In this document: positions 9,501 to 18,753 of the stretch, one piece after another | Layout of the letters: each line of letters starts with the position of its first letter | How positions within the stretch are numbered: the first letter of the stretch is position 1 | Position numbers and translations under genes: made by a program | The notes under the pieces: generated by a model | Databases searched by the model: none | What the model was told of the DNA's origin: nothing | Seen by the model: the letters and a program-made list of their open reading frames with translations, nothing else | Assembly (NCBI GenBank): GCA_020634015.1 | Contig: JACKCN010000001.1 | Coordinates: forward strand, 603,001-667,000 | Length of the DNA: 64,000 nt | Origin: Candidatus Delongbacteria bacterium | GTDB lineage: Bacteria; CAIWAD01 | Direction of reading: 5' to 3'

Positions 9501-10750
9501 GTGGTCACCACCAACACGGTGGATTGCATGCTCTCCGAGATCTGGTCGTCGCCCTGGGAGGTGGCGGTCACCGTGATCGCCTCACTCTGGCCGCCCATGT
9601 TTCCGCCCACCGTGACAGCCAGGCGGAATGTGGTCAGCTCCAGGGAGTTCACCGGTCCCACGGAACTGATCGGATTGCCTTCCATGTCCTGCAGCTGATA
9701 GTCGAAGAGATCGTCACCCGAGAAGGACAGGTCGTAACTGTCGGTGATCAGGCCGGCATTGCCCACCGTGAAGGTGGCGGTCACCGTGTTGTCCGAGGCG
9801 GCCTGGATCTGGGCCGGTCCGCTCAGGTCCAGCGCGAACTGGGGCGGCGGGGCCAGATCGAAGCGCACGCTGGTCTGGGCAGTCGGCAGGAAGGGCGCCG
9901 AGTTGTAGATCACCTGAAGCCCGTCGGTGCCCGTGGGATCCTCGATGCCGATGGTGCAGGAGCTCAGGTCGATGCCCCCATCGAATGAGTCGTAATTGCA
10001 GTAGATGGCCGAGTTGTCGAAGTCCAGCACCACCTGTGCCACGAGGGTACCATCGCCCGCCAGACGGCTGATGCCATCGTAGGTCAACACGAAGTCATTG
10101 CCGACCATGCCATAGTAGATCTGCCCGCCGTCCGGGGGATACAGATCGTCCCAGAACAGGGCCACCAGATTGTCGGGAGTGGTGGCTGCGGGCAAGGTCT
10201 GGTTGGTGTAGGTGTTCATTGCGGTGCCGGAGAAACCCAGGATGCCGTTGGCACCGATCCAGGCCTGGGTATAGGACACACCGTAGTAACTGATCACGCC
10301 ACCCAGATCCACGGGACCGGCCACGCCATCGTCGGTCAGCGTCAGGTAGTTGCGGTCGGCTTCGTCAATGGTCAGCCAGGTGTAGTCGGGGCCGCCCTCA
10401 TCCCCGGTCATGATCCAGCTGTTGCCGAATGCGTCGGGGCCCCCCTCGTCCGTCTGCTGGCCCGGCCCCTTGTGAATGATGGGGGTTTCCGCGTCCAACA
10501 GCCCTTTCTCGCCCAGTGTCAGCGACTCGCCCATCCGGAATCGGTAGTGCAGAAGACTTTCGCCGGGCAGATGACCGGCCTGGCCCTGGCGCTTGGCCAG
10601 TTCTTCCGCGGAAAGCTGCACGCCGGAATCGGCGGCCGAAGCCTTGAGCTCCAGTTCCTTGTCCATGGATGTCCTGGTCGTGGCGGACCATGCCGGGGAC
10701 AGCATCAAGGTCCCCAGGAGCGCGACGGCGCTCGTTCTTCCAATTCGCAT
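6560..10750 (-). CDS. Giant secreted protein with three ~200-residue repeat modules and C-terminal sorting domain
   Basis: 1396 residues with a signal peptide (~1-23, ending PAWSA). After a linker, three modules start near residues 103, 415 and 735. Each begins GGPDAFGN(S/T)W or similar, continues through LTDD..GP, YIGSNG-like and FWDDL.P motifs, and ends with SCTIG.ED and an FDLAPPP- or FELSPPP-like strand. Ig-like segments typical of extracellular bacterial adhesins separate them. Residues ~1045-1290 look beta-propeller-like (SHTAQL, GIAHDSRDGSFWVS, GLAFDEDGEVLWAIC). The last ~95 residues are a FlgD-like sorting domain (NYPNPFNPST...KMMLIK). The modules faintly recall nidogen NIDO domains, but that is only a resemblance. 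The protein is cell-surface or secreted with unknown ligand, and is a paralogue of the next gene. Confidence 0.85.
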   Translation of the reverse strand: MRIGRTSAVALLGTLMLSPAWSATTRTSMDKELELKASAADSGVQLSAEELAKRQGQAGHLPGESLLHYRFRMGESLTLGEKGLLDAETPIIHKGPGQQTDEGGPDAFGNSWIMTGDEGGPDYTWLTIDEADRNYLTLTDDGVAGPVDLGGVISYYGVSYTQAWIGANGILGFSGTAMNTYTNQTLPAATTPDNLVALFWDDLYPPDGGQIYYGMVGNDFVLTYDGISRLAGDGTLVAQVVLDFDNSAIYCNYDSFDGGIDLSSCTIGIEDPTGTDGLQVIYNSAPFLPTAQTSVRFDLAPPPQFALDLSGPAQIQAASDNTVTATFTVGNAGLITDSYDLSFSGDDLFDYQLQDMEGNPISSVGPVNSLELTTFRLAVTVGGNMGGQSEAITVTATSQGDDQISESMQSTVLVVTTNGSDSFGNTWYSSADPNGTPYFFVELDPQDRTPVTLTDDSVAGPFDMNGTIGFYGTPQTQIYVGSNGMIGFDAAGMTSLSNTAIPTAGVPNGIIALFWDDLNPGSGGSVYYGTDGDGRFVITYDAVVEYGGTGTVRAQVVFDFDNDQIFLNYDALVAPLDVTSCTIGIEDYTGEDGIQVVLDGEPWLPSDDLTLRFELSPPPNYFVALEDGVTATGPADSQVSAFLDVFNQGLLPDSFVIQATADNGVEVDILINGELSNVTPSVAVGDSQEIELELTIPENPAQPNATITVTATSQGDGNRSDETVVLLTIVLVQGGPDAGGYFWSTSDADGAVEYDWVTIENPNPVTLTDDSFVGPFEIGFPWTHYGVEYTEVYIASNGSIAFDPTGLTSLANQQLPNAATPNGVVSFFWDDLNPATGGTVTYGSQDGMFIVTFDQVFEYGGTGQITAQVILDSNEEAVRINYDTLLAPLDILSCTIGQEDASGGQGFSASFDGQGWLPHDQSAIWFGFNVIGPSGPYAVRVRPDNLQGVGLTGGYAEYELEVENRGDNASAFSLVSEGNAWDVTFHDINADWAEITALPVMQYEDLFDLGVRVHVPEVPASFTDLVLLTVESTEDDTAFDTVEILTAASCSHTAQLIQNVNGNGLFGMDHLSDGDWIDANTLVWLASGVNRMVMEDSDTGVVGSIFVLPIGHDYSGIAHDSRDGSFWVSWSGGVSHVSASGALIGAHTPALLDVATGRMPTGLAFDEDGEVLWAICSNGAIDEFVRLDVSDAANPIGLDVIPVPWSEAGGSGAAGLDYNEGSDQLVALHVGTGYLECFLDLGDGSVDARGDFCPSGLSEAHGLALSDDGRLFVGWTNGLAHPVEEYTAPCQTTDVQRDALRLPTAWALESNYPNPFNPSTVIRYALPEQGLVSLDVYNMLGQHMQSLVSGMRPAGTHDVIFDGSSLSSGVYFYRIHVASADGRSLFDSVGKMMLIK

Positions 10751-10970
10751 GACGGTCTCCTTGGCAGACGATTTCCCAGCACCGGTTTCCGTGAAACCAG
10801 CCCATGGGACGGAATACTGATGAACGACGTGAGTTCAGTCACGGCAGGTGGCGACTCGGCAGGAACACCGCTGATCGCGGGAGAACCGTTCCTGCTTCAT
10901 TCCGGGCGCTCAATATAGCAGGTCAGCTCGGGCATTGGCGACCATTCAAGCTACCGGAAAACTGTCGCCC

Positions 10971-11015
10971 CCGAACAGAAACGGCCCCGGAAGATTCCGG
11001 GGCCGTCTGGTTCGG
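10971..11015 (-). terminator. Strong nested hairpin terminator after the 5-module secreted protein
   Basis: The inner stem ACGGCCCCGG / CCGGGGCCGT (10981-11006) is nested within outer arms CCGAAC / GTTCGG. It begins about 15 bases beyond the stop at 11030. Upstream of the neighbouring gene it also insulates that promoter. Confidence 0.8.
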
Positions 11016-11029
11016 GACAGATGTCAGGA

Positions 11030-14000
11030 CTACTTCAGCAGGATCATCTTGCCCGTGTCACTGAACAGCGAACTGCCATTCAGATCGGTGACCTGGATCC
11101 GGTAGAAATAGACACCGCTGGCCAGCGAGGCGCCGTCGAAACGGACCTCGTGATAACCTGCGGGACGCAGGCCATCAACCAGTACCTGCTGGTGCTGGCC
11201 GACCAGGTTGTACACATCCAGGCGCACCTTGCCCTGCTCGGGCAGTCCGTAGCGGATCATGGTGGCCGGATTGAAGGGATTGGGATAGTTGCTGCCCAGT
11301 TCGAAGTCGACCGGCAGGCGCAGCGCATCGCGGTCGATGGCGGTCACGGCGCAGGGAACCATGTACTCTTCCACAGGGTGCGCCAGACCGCTGGTCCAAC
11401 CCACGAAGAGCCGGCCGTCGTCCGTCAACGCAAGGCCGTGGGCATCGGTGAGTCCGCTCGGGCAGAAATCACCACGGGCATCCACGGTGCCATCGCCCAG
11501 ATCCAGGAAACACTCCACCGTGCCGGATCCCGTGTGCAGGGCGACCAGCTGGTCGGAGCCTTCATTGTAGTCCAGACCCGCGGAACCGCTTCCGCCCGGG
11601 GTACTCCAGGGCACGATCATGGCGTTCAGCCCGACAAGGTTGGTGGCGTCGGACACATCCATGCGCACGAACTCGTCCACGGCGCCATTGGCACAGATCG
11701 CCCAGAGGATTTCGCCCTCGGAGTCGAAGGCCAGACCCGACGGCACGCGTCCGGTACCCGCATCCAGCAGAGCCGGGGAGAAGGCATTGATCAGGGCGCC
11801 CCCGATGGTCACATGGGAGATGCCACCCACATAGCTGACCCAGAAACTGTTGTCACGGGAATCGTGGGCAATGCCCATGTAGTCATGCCCGAAAGGCAGG
11901 GCCACGATGTCTCCCACTGCGCCGGACTCCGTGTCCTCCATCACCATGCGGTTGACGTTGGTGCCCAGCCAGGCGATCGTCTCACCTTCGACCCAGTCAC
12001 CATCCATCAGGTGTTCCATGCCGAACAGACCGTTGCCGTTGATGTTCTGATGCAGCTGGGCCGTATGGCTGCAGCTGCTGGCGGTCAGGATCTGGGCGTC
12101 GTCGCTGGCCGTCTCATCTTCCGTGGAGACCACGGTCAGGTGAACCAGGTCCGTGAAGCTGGCCGGCTCCTCGGGCACGTGCACGCGCACACCCAGGTTG
12201 AAGACGGTATCGAAGGCCATCTCGGGCACTTCGGTGATCTCGGCCCAGTCGTCGTCAATGTCGTGGAAGGTCACATCCCAGACGTTGCCTTCGGTCTCGA
12301 GCGTGAAGGCACTGGGGTTCTCACCACGGTTCTCCACTTCAAGCTCGTACTCAGCATACCCACCCGTGATGCCCACACCCTGCAGGTTGTCGGGGCGCAC
12401 GCGCACGGCGTAGGGACCGCTGGGGCCGATCACGTTGAATCCGAACCAGATCGAGGCATTGTCGTGAGGCAGCCAGCCCTGGCCATTGTAACAGGCGCTG
12501 AAGCCCTGGTTGCCGCCAGCATCTTCCTGACCGATGGTGCAGCTCAGGATGTCCAGAGGTGCGGCCAGAGTCTGGTAATTGATGCGTACGGCTTCTTCGT
12601 TGCTGTCCAGGATCACCTGGGCCGTGATGCGTCCCTGGCCGCCGAACTCGAAGACCTGATCGAAGGTCACGATGAACATGCCGTCCTGTGAGCCATAACT
12701 CACGGTGCCGCCCGCGGTCGCGGGATTGAGGTCGTCCCAGAAGAAGGAGATGACACCGTTGGGCGTGGCGACATTGGGCAGCTGCTGATTGGCCAGCGAG
12801 TTCAGGCCGGTCGGGTCGAAACCGATGGAGCCGTTGGACGCGATGTAGACCTGCGTGTACTCCATGCCGTAATGGGTCCAGGGGAAACCGATCTCGAAGG
12901 GACCCGCCGAGCTGTCATCGGTCAGAGTCGCGGTCGTGGGATTGTCGATGGTGACCCAGTCGTATTCGACCACGCCGTCCGCATCGGTGGTGGACCAGAA
13001 ATATCCTCCGCCATCGGGGCCGCCCTGAACCAGCACGATGGTCAGCAGGGCCGTGGTCTGATCCGTGCGCGACGCGTCTCCCACGCTGACGGCGTTCACC
13101 GTGATGGTGGAATTGGCACCGCCGGGCACTTCGGGAATCGTCAGCACCAGATCAAAGGTGAAACTGGCTTCGGGCTGGATCACGGGAGTCTGGTTGCCCG
13201 GATTGCCGTTGATCAGGATGTCGACCTCGATGCCGTTGTCCGCGCTGGCGCTCAGGACATAGGCATCCTGCAGCAGGCCGATGTTGCTGATGTCCATGGG
13301 CACGGACACTTCACTGTCGGCGGCTCCCACGGCAGTCACACCATCCTCCAGGCTGGGCCAGAAGTCCGGGGGCGGGGGCAGTTCGAAGCGCAGGGTCATT
13401 TCCTCGAAGGGAGTCCAGGGGGCGTTGTTGTAGACGACCTGGGCCGCATCCGTGCCATCGTAGTTCTCGATGCCGATGGTGCAGGAGGTGAGATCGATGG
13501 GTGCGTTGAACTGGTCGTAGTTCAGGAAGATGAAGTCGTTCTCGAAATCGAATACCACCTGGGCCCGGAAGGTGCCCGTGCCGGAATACTCGAACACACC
13601 ATCATAGGTGATCACGAAGTAACCTTCGGTGCTGGTTCCGTAGTACACCTGTCCGCCGGTTCCCGGATTCAGGTCATCCCAGAACAGTGCGATGACACCA
13701 TTGGGAGCCGTCGTGGACGGCATGTTCTGGTTGGCCAGGGTGGTCATGCCAGCGGCGGCAAAGCCCACCATGCCGTTGCTGCCGATGTAGATCTGGTTCT
13801 GGGGCACGCCGTAGAAGTTGATCGAGGCACCCATGTCGAAGGGCCCGGCCGAACTGTCGTCCGTCAGGGTCACAGCGGTACGATCCTGCGGATCCAGTTC
13901 CACGAAGAAGAAGTCGGTTCCGTCGGGATCCAGGTTGCTGTACCACTCGTTGCCGAAGGAATCGCTGCCCGAGGTGGCGATCACATTGACCGTCGGGTTG

Positions 14001-17000
14001 AGGGTGATGAAGGTGTTGTCATCGGCCTGGGACGTGGCCGTGAGACTGACCGTTTCGGACTGCCCCCCCATGTCGGCCGGGACCGTCACCACCAGCTGGA
14101 TTTCCTCGAGGGTCAGCGGCGCCAGCGGCCCCACACTGCTGATCTCGTTGCCTTCCATGTCCTGGATGGCGTAGGTGAACAGCGAACCGCCGCTCAGCGT
14201 CAGGTCGTAACTGTCGGAGGCCAGACCCGAGTTGCTGAGGGTGAAGGTGCCGGCCACCACGTTGTTCGAAGACGCCTGGATCAGCGTGGGACCGGTGAAT
14301 TCCATCTGGAAGTCGGGAGGTGGCGCCAGATCGAAGCGAATCGTCCAGTTGGCCAGCGGCTGGGCGGGCGTGCCGTTGTAGATCACGGTCAGGCCGTCGG
14401 TGCCGGTGGAGTTCTCGATGCCGATGGTGCAGCTGCTCAGGTCCAGCCCATCCAGACTGGCGTAGTTGCAGAACACCTGCTGGGTGGCGAAGTCGATCAC
14501 GACCTGGGCCGTCAGCAGTCCCACACCACCGGTCTCGGGCACGTCGGCATAGGTCACCACCATGCGGCCATCGACATCATTGCCGTAGGACACCGTGCCT
14601 CCGCCGCCGGGATTCATGTCATCCCAGAACAGCGCGATCAGGCCACTGGGGGTGGTGGCGCTGGGCAGGTTCTGATTCACGGTGGAGGTCATGCCCACAT
14701 TGCTGAAGCCGATCATGCCGTTGGAACCGATGTAGAACTGGGTCTGGGCTTCTCCGTAGTAACTGAGCACACCATTCAGCGGGAAGGGCCCGGCGACCGA
14801 GTTGCTGGCGAGCGTCACCAGAGTCGCATCCTCGACGTCCACCCAGAAGTACTGCTGATCACCACCGGCGCTGGAAACCCAGGCATTGCCATAGGCATCC
14901 GGCCCACCAGCGGCCGCATTGAAGATCGAGGTGCTCACGGGCAGCAGGTAACTCACATCGGAATTGACCGACTCGATGCTGACCTGGGAAGCGTCGATGG
15001 TCGTGGGCGCCTCGGCATCCACAAAGCCCGCCAACTGGATCGTGATGCTTTCCAGCGGCTGCAGCACACCCGTGTTGCCCACCGGGCTGCCATTGAGCTG
15101 GATCGTCCAGTCCACGAGATCTTCAAAGGAAATGTTCAGGTCATAACTGTCGGGAAGCAGACCCGCGTTGGTGATGGTGAACTCTTCCAGCAGATTGCCC
15201 GCCGGACCACCTGTGGTATTGATGGTCAGCGGTGACACACCAACGGCGTAATCAGGGGGCGGAGCCAGGTCGAAACGAAGGGTCCACTGCTCCAGCGGAG
15301 AGGCCGGCGTGTTGTTGTAGATCACCTGCAGTCCGTCCGTGCCCGTGGCATTCTCGATGCCGATGGTGCAGCTGGTGATGTCCAGCGGGGCGGTCAGGGC
15401 TTCATAATTGTAGAAGATCTGCGATTCGGCGAAGTCGTACACCACCTGAGCGGTCAGGGTGCCCGTACCGGAATACTCGGAGACCGCATCGTAGGTCACG
15501 ACGAAACGCCCATCCACGGTGCCGCAGTACACCTGGCCACCGGAGGACGGATTCATGTCGTCCCAGAACAGGGGCATGATGTTGTTGGGAGCGGCGGCAT
15601 TGGGAATGGCCACATTGCCCAGGCTGTTCAGCGAGGTGGAGGTGAAGGCCAGGTTGCCGTTGCTGCCGATATACAGCTCGGTATACGGATCCCCGTAGTA
15701 ACTGATCACCGACCCCATGTCGAAGGGACCGGCGAAGGAGTCGTCCGTGAGTGTCACATAGGTGCGGTCTTCTTCGGGGATGTCCACCCAGAAGTATTCC
15801 TGATCACCCCCGGCGCTGGATACCCAGGTATTGCCGAACGCATCGGGGCCACCGGCGGCACCGTTGAAGATCGCTGTGTTCAGCGCCACACTGGCGGTGG
15901 CGTCGGAGTTCACCGATTCGAAGGTCAGTGTGGCATTGTCCGTGCCCGTGGGTGCGTTCTCATCGATGGTGCCCACCACGTCCACGGTGGTGGAGGCACC
16001 CGGGTCCAGGGGACCGATGGTGGAGACGGGGTTGCCGTTGACGAAGGTGCCCCAGGCGACCACACCGGGAGCACTGAGGCTCAGGTCATAGCTGTCCGCC
16101 AGATTGCCGCCATTGGTGATGGTGACGCTGCCCGCGATCTCATCGCTGGGGCCCCCGTTGAAGCCCAGTGCGCTGGTGTCCAGAAAGATCAGGTAGTCGG
16201 GAGGCGGTGCCAGATCGAAACGCACGGTGGTCTGATTGGCAGGCACCTGTGCTGCGTTGTTGTAGGCCAGCTGCAGACCGTCCGTGCCCGTTTCGTTCTC
16301 GATGCCGATGGTGCAGCTTGTCTGATCGATGCCGTTTGCCAAGGCTTCGTAATTGAAGTAGACGGCGGGGCCGTCAAAATCGATCACGATCTGCGCCGTC
16401 AGGGTTCCGGGGCCACTGGAGTACTCGTTGACCGCATCGTAGGTGATCACGAAGTCCCCGTCCACCGTGCCCGTATACACCTGGCCACCCGTGGCGGGAT
16501 TCATGTCATCCCAGAACAGCGACAGCAGGGCATTGGGATTGGCCAGACTGGGAATGGCCACATTGCCCAGATTGTTCAGCGAAGTGCCCAGAAACCCCAC
16601 GTTGCCATTGGAGCCCACATAGATTTCGCTGTAGTCCACGCCGTAGAAACTCAGGGTTCCGCCCATGTCCAGCGGACCCACGAAGGAATCGTCGGTAAGG
16701 GTCAGGTAATTGCGATCCACTTCGGGAATGTCGACCCACGCATACGCGGGCCCACCTTCGTCACCGGTCATGATCCAGGTGTTGCCCCAGGCGTCGGGTC
16801 CACCTTCGTCCGTGCCGTGTGACGGCCCCTTGTGGGAGATCTCGGCGGCCTGGTCTTCGAGCCACTGCTTCTCGACAGGGGTGAAATCTCCACCGTGTGC
16901 CAGTTTCCACTGGATGCGATCCTCCAGACTGAAGGCCTGATCCGCATCCAGTTTCTCCTGCTGCTCGCGCGTGCTCAGGGGAGTCGGCAGCTGTGATGCA

Positions 17001-17254
17001 TCCAGACCGGGAGCGCTCACCAGCGTTGCAGTCGGGGTCGTTGCCGGTGTGGTCTCGACCGTCTTCGCCTTCAGCCGTGCGGCGGCCTGGTCGGCGACCT
17101 TCTCCGCCAGCTCGGCGGCGCTCAGCGTCTGTCCGGATGCGCGCAAAGCCGCATCCTTGTCCGCCTGTTCCGCGGGACTCAACCCGGACGCATGGGCAAG
17201 ACTGCCCAGCATCAGGGCCAAGGCCAGCACTCCAATCGGTCGTGCCTGCTTCAT
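11030..17254 (-). CDS. Giant secreted protein with five ~200-residue repeat modules and C-terminal sorting domain
   Basis: About 2074 residues. The ATG at 17254 is chosen because it has a strong AGGAGG site and opens a signal peptide ending LAHA; the frame runs on to 17488 through the tRNA region, which cannot be coding. Five modules begin GGPDAWGNTW, GGPDAFGNTW, GGPDAYGNAW, SGSDSFGNEW and GGPDGGGYFW, each with the FWDD(M/L)NP and SCTIGIEN cores. They are followed by the same propeller-like region and FlgD-like sorting domain (NYPNPFNPAT...KMILLK) as the 1396-residue neighbour. Modules 4-5 and everything after them align with modules 2-3 of the neighbour. The pair therefore looks like a tandem duplication with later gain or loss of modules. 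Secreted; function unknown. Confidence 0.85.
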   Translation of the reverse strand: MKQARPIGVLALALMLGSLAHASGLSPAEQADKDAALRASGQTLSAAELAEKVADQAAARLKAKTVETTPATTPTATLVSAPGLDASQLPTPLSTREQQEKLDADQAFSLEDRIQWKLAHGGDFTPVEKQWLEDQAAEISHKGPSHGTDEGGPDAWGNTWIMTGDEGGPAYAWVDIPEVDRNYLTLTDDSFVGPLDMGGTLSFYGVDYSEIYVGSNGNVGFLGTSLNNLGNVAIPSLANPNALLSLFWDDMNPATGGQVYTGTVDGDFVITYDAVNEYSSGPGTLTAQIVIDFDGPAVYFNYEALANGIDQTSCTIGIENETGTDGLQLAYNNAAQVPANQTTVRFDLAPPPDYLIFLDTSALGFNGGPSDEIAGSVTITNGGNLADSYDLSLSAPGVVAWGTFVNGNPVSTIGPLDPGASTTVDVVGTIDENAPTGTDNATLTFESVNSDATASVALNTAIFNGAAGGPDAFGNTWVSSAGGDQEYFWVDIPEEDRTYVTLTDDSFAGPFDMGSVISYYGDPYTELYIGSNGNLAFTSTSLNSLGNVAIPNAAAPNNIMPLFWDDMNPSSGGQVYCGTVDGRFVVTYDAVSEYSGTGTLTAQVVYDFAESQIFYNYEALTAPLDITSCTIGIENATGTDGLQVIYNNTPASPLEQWTLRFDLAPPPDYAVGVSPLTINTTGGPAGNLLEEFTITNAGLLPDSYDLNISFEDLVDWTIQLNGSPVGNTGVLQPLESITIQLAGFVDAEAPTTIDASQVSIESVNSDVSYLLPVSTSIFNAAAGGPDAYGNAWVSSAGGDQQYFWVDVEDATLVTLASNSVAGPFPLNGVLSYYGEAQTQFYIGSNGMIGFSNVGMTSTVNQNLPSATTPSGLIALFWDDMNPGGGGTVSYGNDVDGRMVVTYADVPETGGVGLLTAQVVIDFATQQVFCNYASLDGLDLSSCTIGIENSTGTDGLTVIYNGTPAQPLANWTIRFDLAPPPDFQMEFTGPTLIQASSNNVVAGTFTLSNSGLASDSYDLTLSGGSLFTYAIQDMEGNEISSVGPLAPLTLEEIQLVVTVPADMGGQSETVSLTATSQADDNTFITLNPTVNVIATSGSDSFGNEWYSNLDPDGTDFFFVELDPQDRTAVTLTDDSSAGPFDMGASINFYGVPQNQIYIGSNGMVGFAAAGMTTLANQNMPSTTAPNGVIALFWDDLNPGTGGQVYYGTSTEGYFVITYDGVFEYSGTGTFRAQVVFDFENDFIFLNYDQFNAPIDLTSCTIGIENYDGTDAAQVVYNNAPWTPFEEMTLRFELPPPPDFWPSLEDGVTAVGAADSEVSVPMDISNIGLLQDAYVLSASADNGIEVDILINGNPGNQTPVIQPEASFTFDLVLTIPEVPGGANSTITVNAVSVGDASRTDQTTALLTIVLVQGGPDGGGYFWSTTDADGVVEYDWVTIDNPTTATLTDDSSAGPFEIGFPWTHYGMEYTQVYIASNGSIGFDPTGLNSLANQQLPNVATPNGVISFFWDDLNPATAGGTVSYGSQDGMFIVTFDQVFEFGGQGRITAQVILDSNEEAVRINYQTLAAPLDILSCTIGQEDAGGNQGFSACYNGQGWLPHDNASIWFGFNVIGPSGPYAVRVRPDNLQGVGITGGYAEYELEVENRGENPSAFTLETEGNVWDVTFHDIDDDWAEITEVPEMAFDTVFNLGVRVHVPEEPASFTDLVHLTVVSTEDETASDDAQILTASSCSHTAQLHQNINGNGLFGMEHLMDGDWVEGETIAWLGTNVNRMVMEDTESGAVGDIVALPFGHDYMGIAHDSRDNSFWVSYVGGISHVTIGGALINAFSPALLDAGTGRVPSGLAFDSEGEILWAICANGAVDEFVRMDVSDATNLVGLNAMIVPWSTPGGSGSAGLDYNEGSDQLVALHTGSGTVECFLDLGDGTVDARGDFCPSGLTDAHGLALTDDGRLFVGWTSGLAHPVEEYMVPCAVTAIDRDALRLPVDFELGSNYPNPFNPATMIRYGLPEQGKVRLDVYNLVGQHQQVLVDGLRPAGYHEVRFDGASLASGVYFYRIQVTDLNGSSLFSDTGKMILLK

Positions 17255-17443
17255 GGTGCCTCCTGTCAAGAGTTCGCTCGTATGATACACTGTCTGATCG
17301 TTGCGGCCGACGGCCCCATTGCCCTTCTGGAAGGACTCCGGAAGGATGACTCGTACAAGGGGCCTTGCTGTGAAAACAAGGAAGTGCCGGGAAGATACTT
17401 TCCCCTGCCAACGGATGACAGCAAGATTCCGCATTCGCTGAAG

Positions 17444-17472
17444 TTGAAGAAGAGGGTGCCGCTCTCTATCTT
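17444..17472 (+). promoter_or_regulatory. Candidate sigma-70 promoter for tRNA-Thr
   Basis: TTGAAG at 17444-17449 and TATCTT at 17467-17472 are separated by exactly 17 bases. The expected start near 17479 is just 5 bases before the tRNA. Confidence 0.5.
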
Positions 17473-17483
17473 CAGGGCCTCTC

Positions 17484-17556
<73 letters not shown>

Positions 17557-17560
17557 TGAT

Positions 17561-17597
17561 GACAGAAAAGGGGCACCTCGCGGTGCCCCTTCTGTCT
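17561..17597. terminator. Bidirectional terminator between tRNA-Thr and the NYN-CSD gene
   Basis: Arms GACAGAA / TTCTGTC enclose GGGGCACC / GGTGCCCC around a TCGC loop. It starts four bases after the tRNA and ends three bases before the stop codon of the opposing gene at 17600, so one hairpin can serve both. Confidence 0.85.
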
Positions 17598-17599
17598 TT

Positions 17600-18595
17600 C
17601 TAGCCAAGCAGTTCCTGCTCCTGGATGACGATGTGCGTGGCAGCCCCGGCCTTGTGCTCGTCCGGTGGGCGCACGATGAAGAAACTCACCGGCAGCCCCA
17701 TCAACTCATCCGAGAATTCCAGCCCCTCGTCCAGGTCGGTGTAATGGAAGAAGTAATCCTGGCCTGAATCGCTGGTGATGAACCCGAAGCCCTTGTCCAG
17801 CTTGATGGTCTTGATGGCGCCATGTACTTCGGCGCCTTCTTCCAGTGCGCGCAGACGGTCCTGTTCGATCTCCTCGAACTGGCGCTGACGCTGGGTGTAA
17901 CTGGGAGCGGGCGGACGGGAATCGCCGTAGGCCGCGGTGTCGGACTCGTACTCCTCGTGGCGACGCAGTTCGCGCTGGAGCTGGATCCGCGGCACCATGT
18001 CGTCCATCCAGAGGGTGTCGAAGTCGGCGACCAGACCCCTCTCCTGACTGGAGGTGAACTCGGGTGTGCAGCAATTGCGGATGCTGAGAATCGCGGTGCG
18101 CTTGCCGAAACGGCGTACGGCGCGGATCGCGGGCTTGTAATCGCGGTCGCCAATCAGGAACACGCCGATGTCGAAGGCATGGTTGAAGGCGCACTGCAGG
18201 CTGGTGGCCGCCAGGGAAATCGCCGCCTGGCCTTCGCGCGGGTGAAAGGGATCGGTGGCCTCGCGGTCGCTGCGCCGGATGCGACGGCCCTTGAAGTTGA
18301 CCGGATAGGTTTCCACGTGATAATAGAAGTCCTCGCGCATCCGGGTGTAAAAGTCCTTCTGGCGCTGCGAAAGCGCTTCGTCCAGCGGATCGACCTTCAC
18401 CGGGAACGCGCCGAACATGTACCCACGCACGAACTCGAGCGGCATTCCGGGATTCTGCTCGTTGAGGTCTTCCAGAATGGCGTCGGTCAGTTTCTGGAAG
18501 TCGACCTGATAATGACGGTCTTCGGTGTAATCGAGCAGGCGGGACATGTTCTGATAGAACCACGTGCCATCGACAAACAGCATCACCTTGGCCAT
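17600..18595 (-). CDS. NYN-domain (LabA/DUF88-like) nuclease fused to a cold-shock domain
   Basis: 331 residues from the ATG at 18595 (GGAGGAAC ribosome site). The N-terminal ~220 residues match the NYN/LabA family, PIN-like folds that often cut RNA: FVDGTWFY with Asp9 near the start and VFLIGDRDYKPAI carrying the second acidic cluster. From about residue 255 a complete cold-shock/S1-like domain follows (KLDKGFGFIT and DYFFHYTDL are RNP-1- and RNP-2-like). The pairing suggests a nuclease brought to single-stranded RNA or DNA by its own binding domain; this is inference. It is 158 bases downstream of ptsI on the same strand and may be read with it or from its own promoter. Confidence 0.85.
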   Translation of the reverse strand: MAKVMLFVDGTWFYQNMSRLLDYTEDRHYQVDFQKLTDAILEDLNEQNPGMPLEFVRGYMFGAFPVKVDPLDEALSQRQKDFYTRMREDFYYHVETYPVNFKGRRIRRSDREATDPFHPREGQAAISLAATSLQCAFNHAFDIGVFLIGDRDYKPAIRAVRRFGKRTAILSIRNCCTPEFTSSQERGLVADFDTLWMDDMVPRIQLQRELRRHEEYESDTAAYGDSRPPAPSYTQRQRQFEEIEQDRLRALEEGAEVHGAIKTIKLDKGFGFITSDSGQDYFFHYTDLDEGLEFSDELMGLPVSFFIVRPPDEHKAGAATHIVIQEQELLG

Positions 18596-18753
18596 GATGT
18601 TCCTCCGGGGACTGATAAGGGTAGATACTTGCACTGCCGGCTGGGCTGTCGGACCAATCATAATGACGTTATCAAATCAATCGGACCCCCACCGGGAAGG
18701 CGCAAGGTTGCAGTTCCGGAGCGACTTTTCAACGGCGGCAGGACGTCACACGC

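Noticed and set aside
7994..9988. 664-codon plus-strand ORF inside the 3-module gene
   Set aside because: Antisense shadow of GC-rich coding DNA; composition is His/Gly/Val-rich and lacks any family pattern, whereas the other strand has a signal peptide and repeats.
12872..15235. 787-codon plus-strand ORF inside the 5-module gene
   Set aside because: Same antisense artefact.
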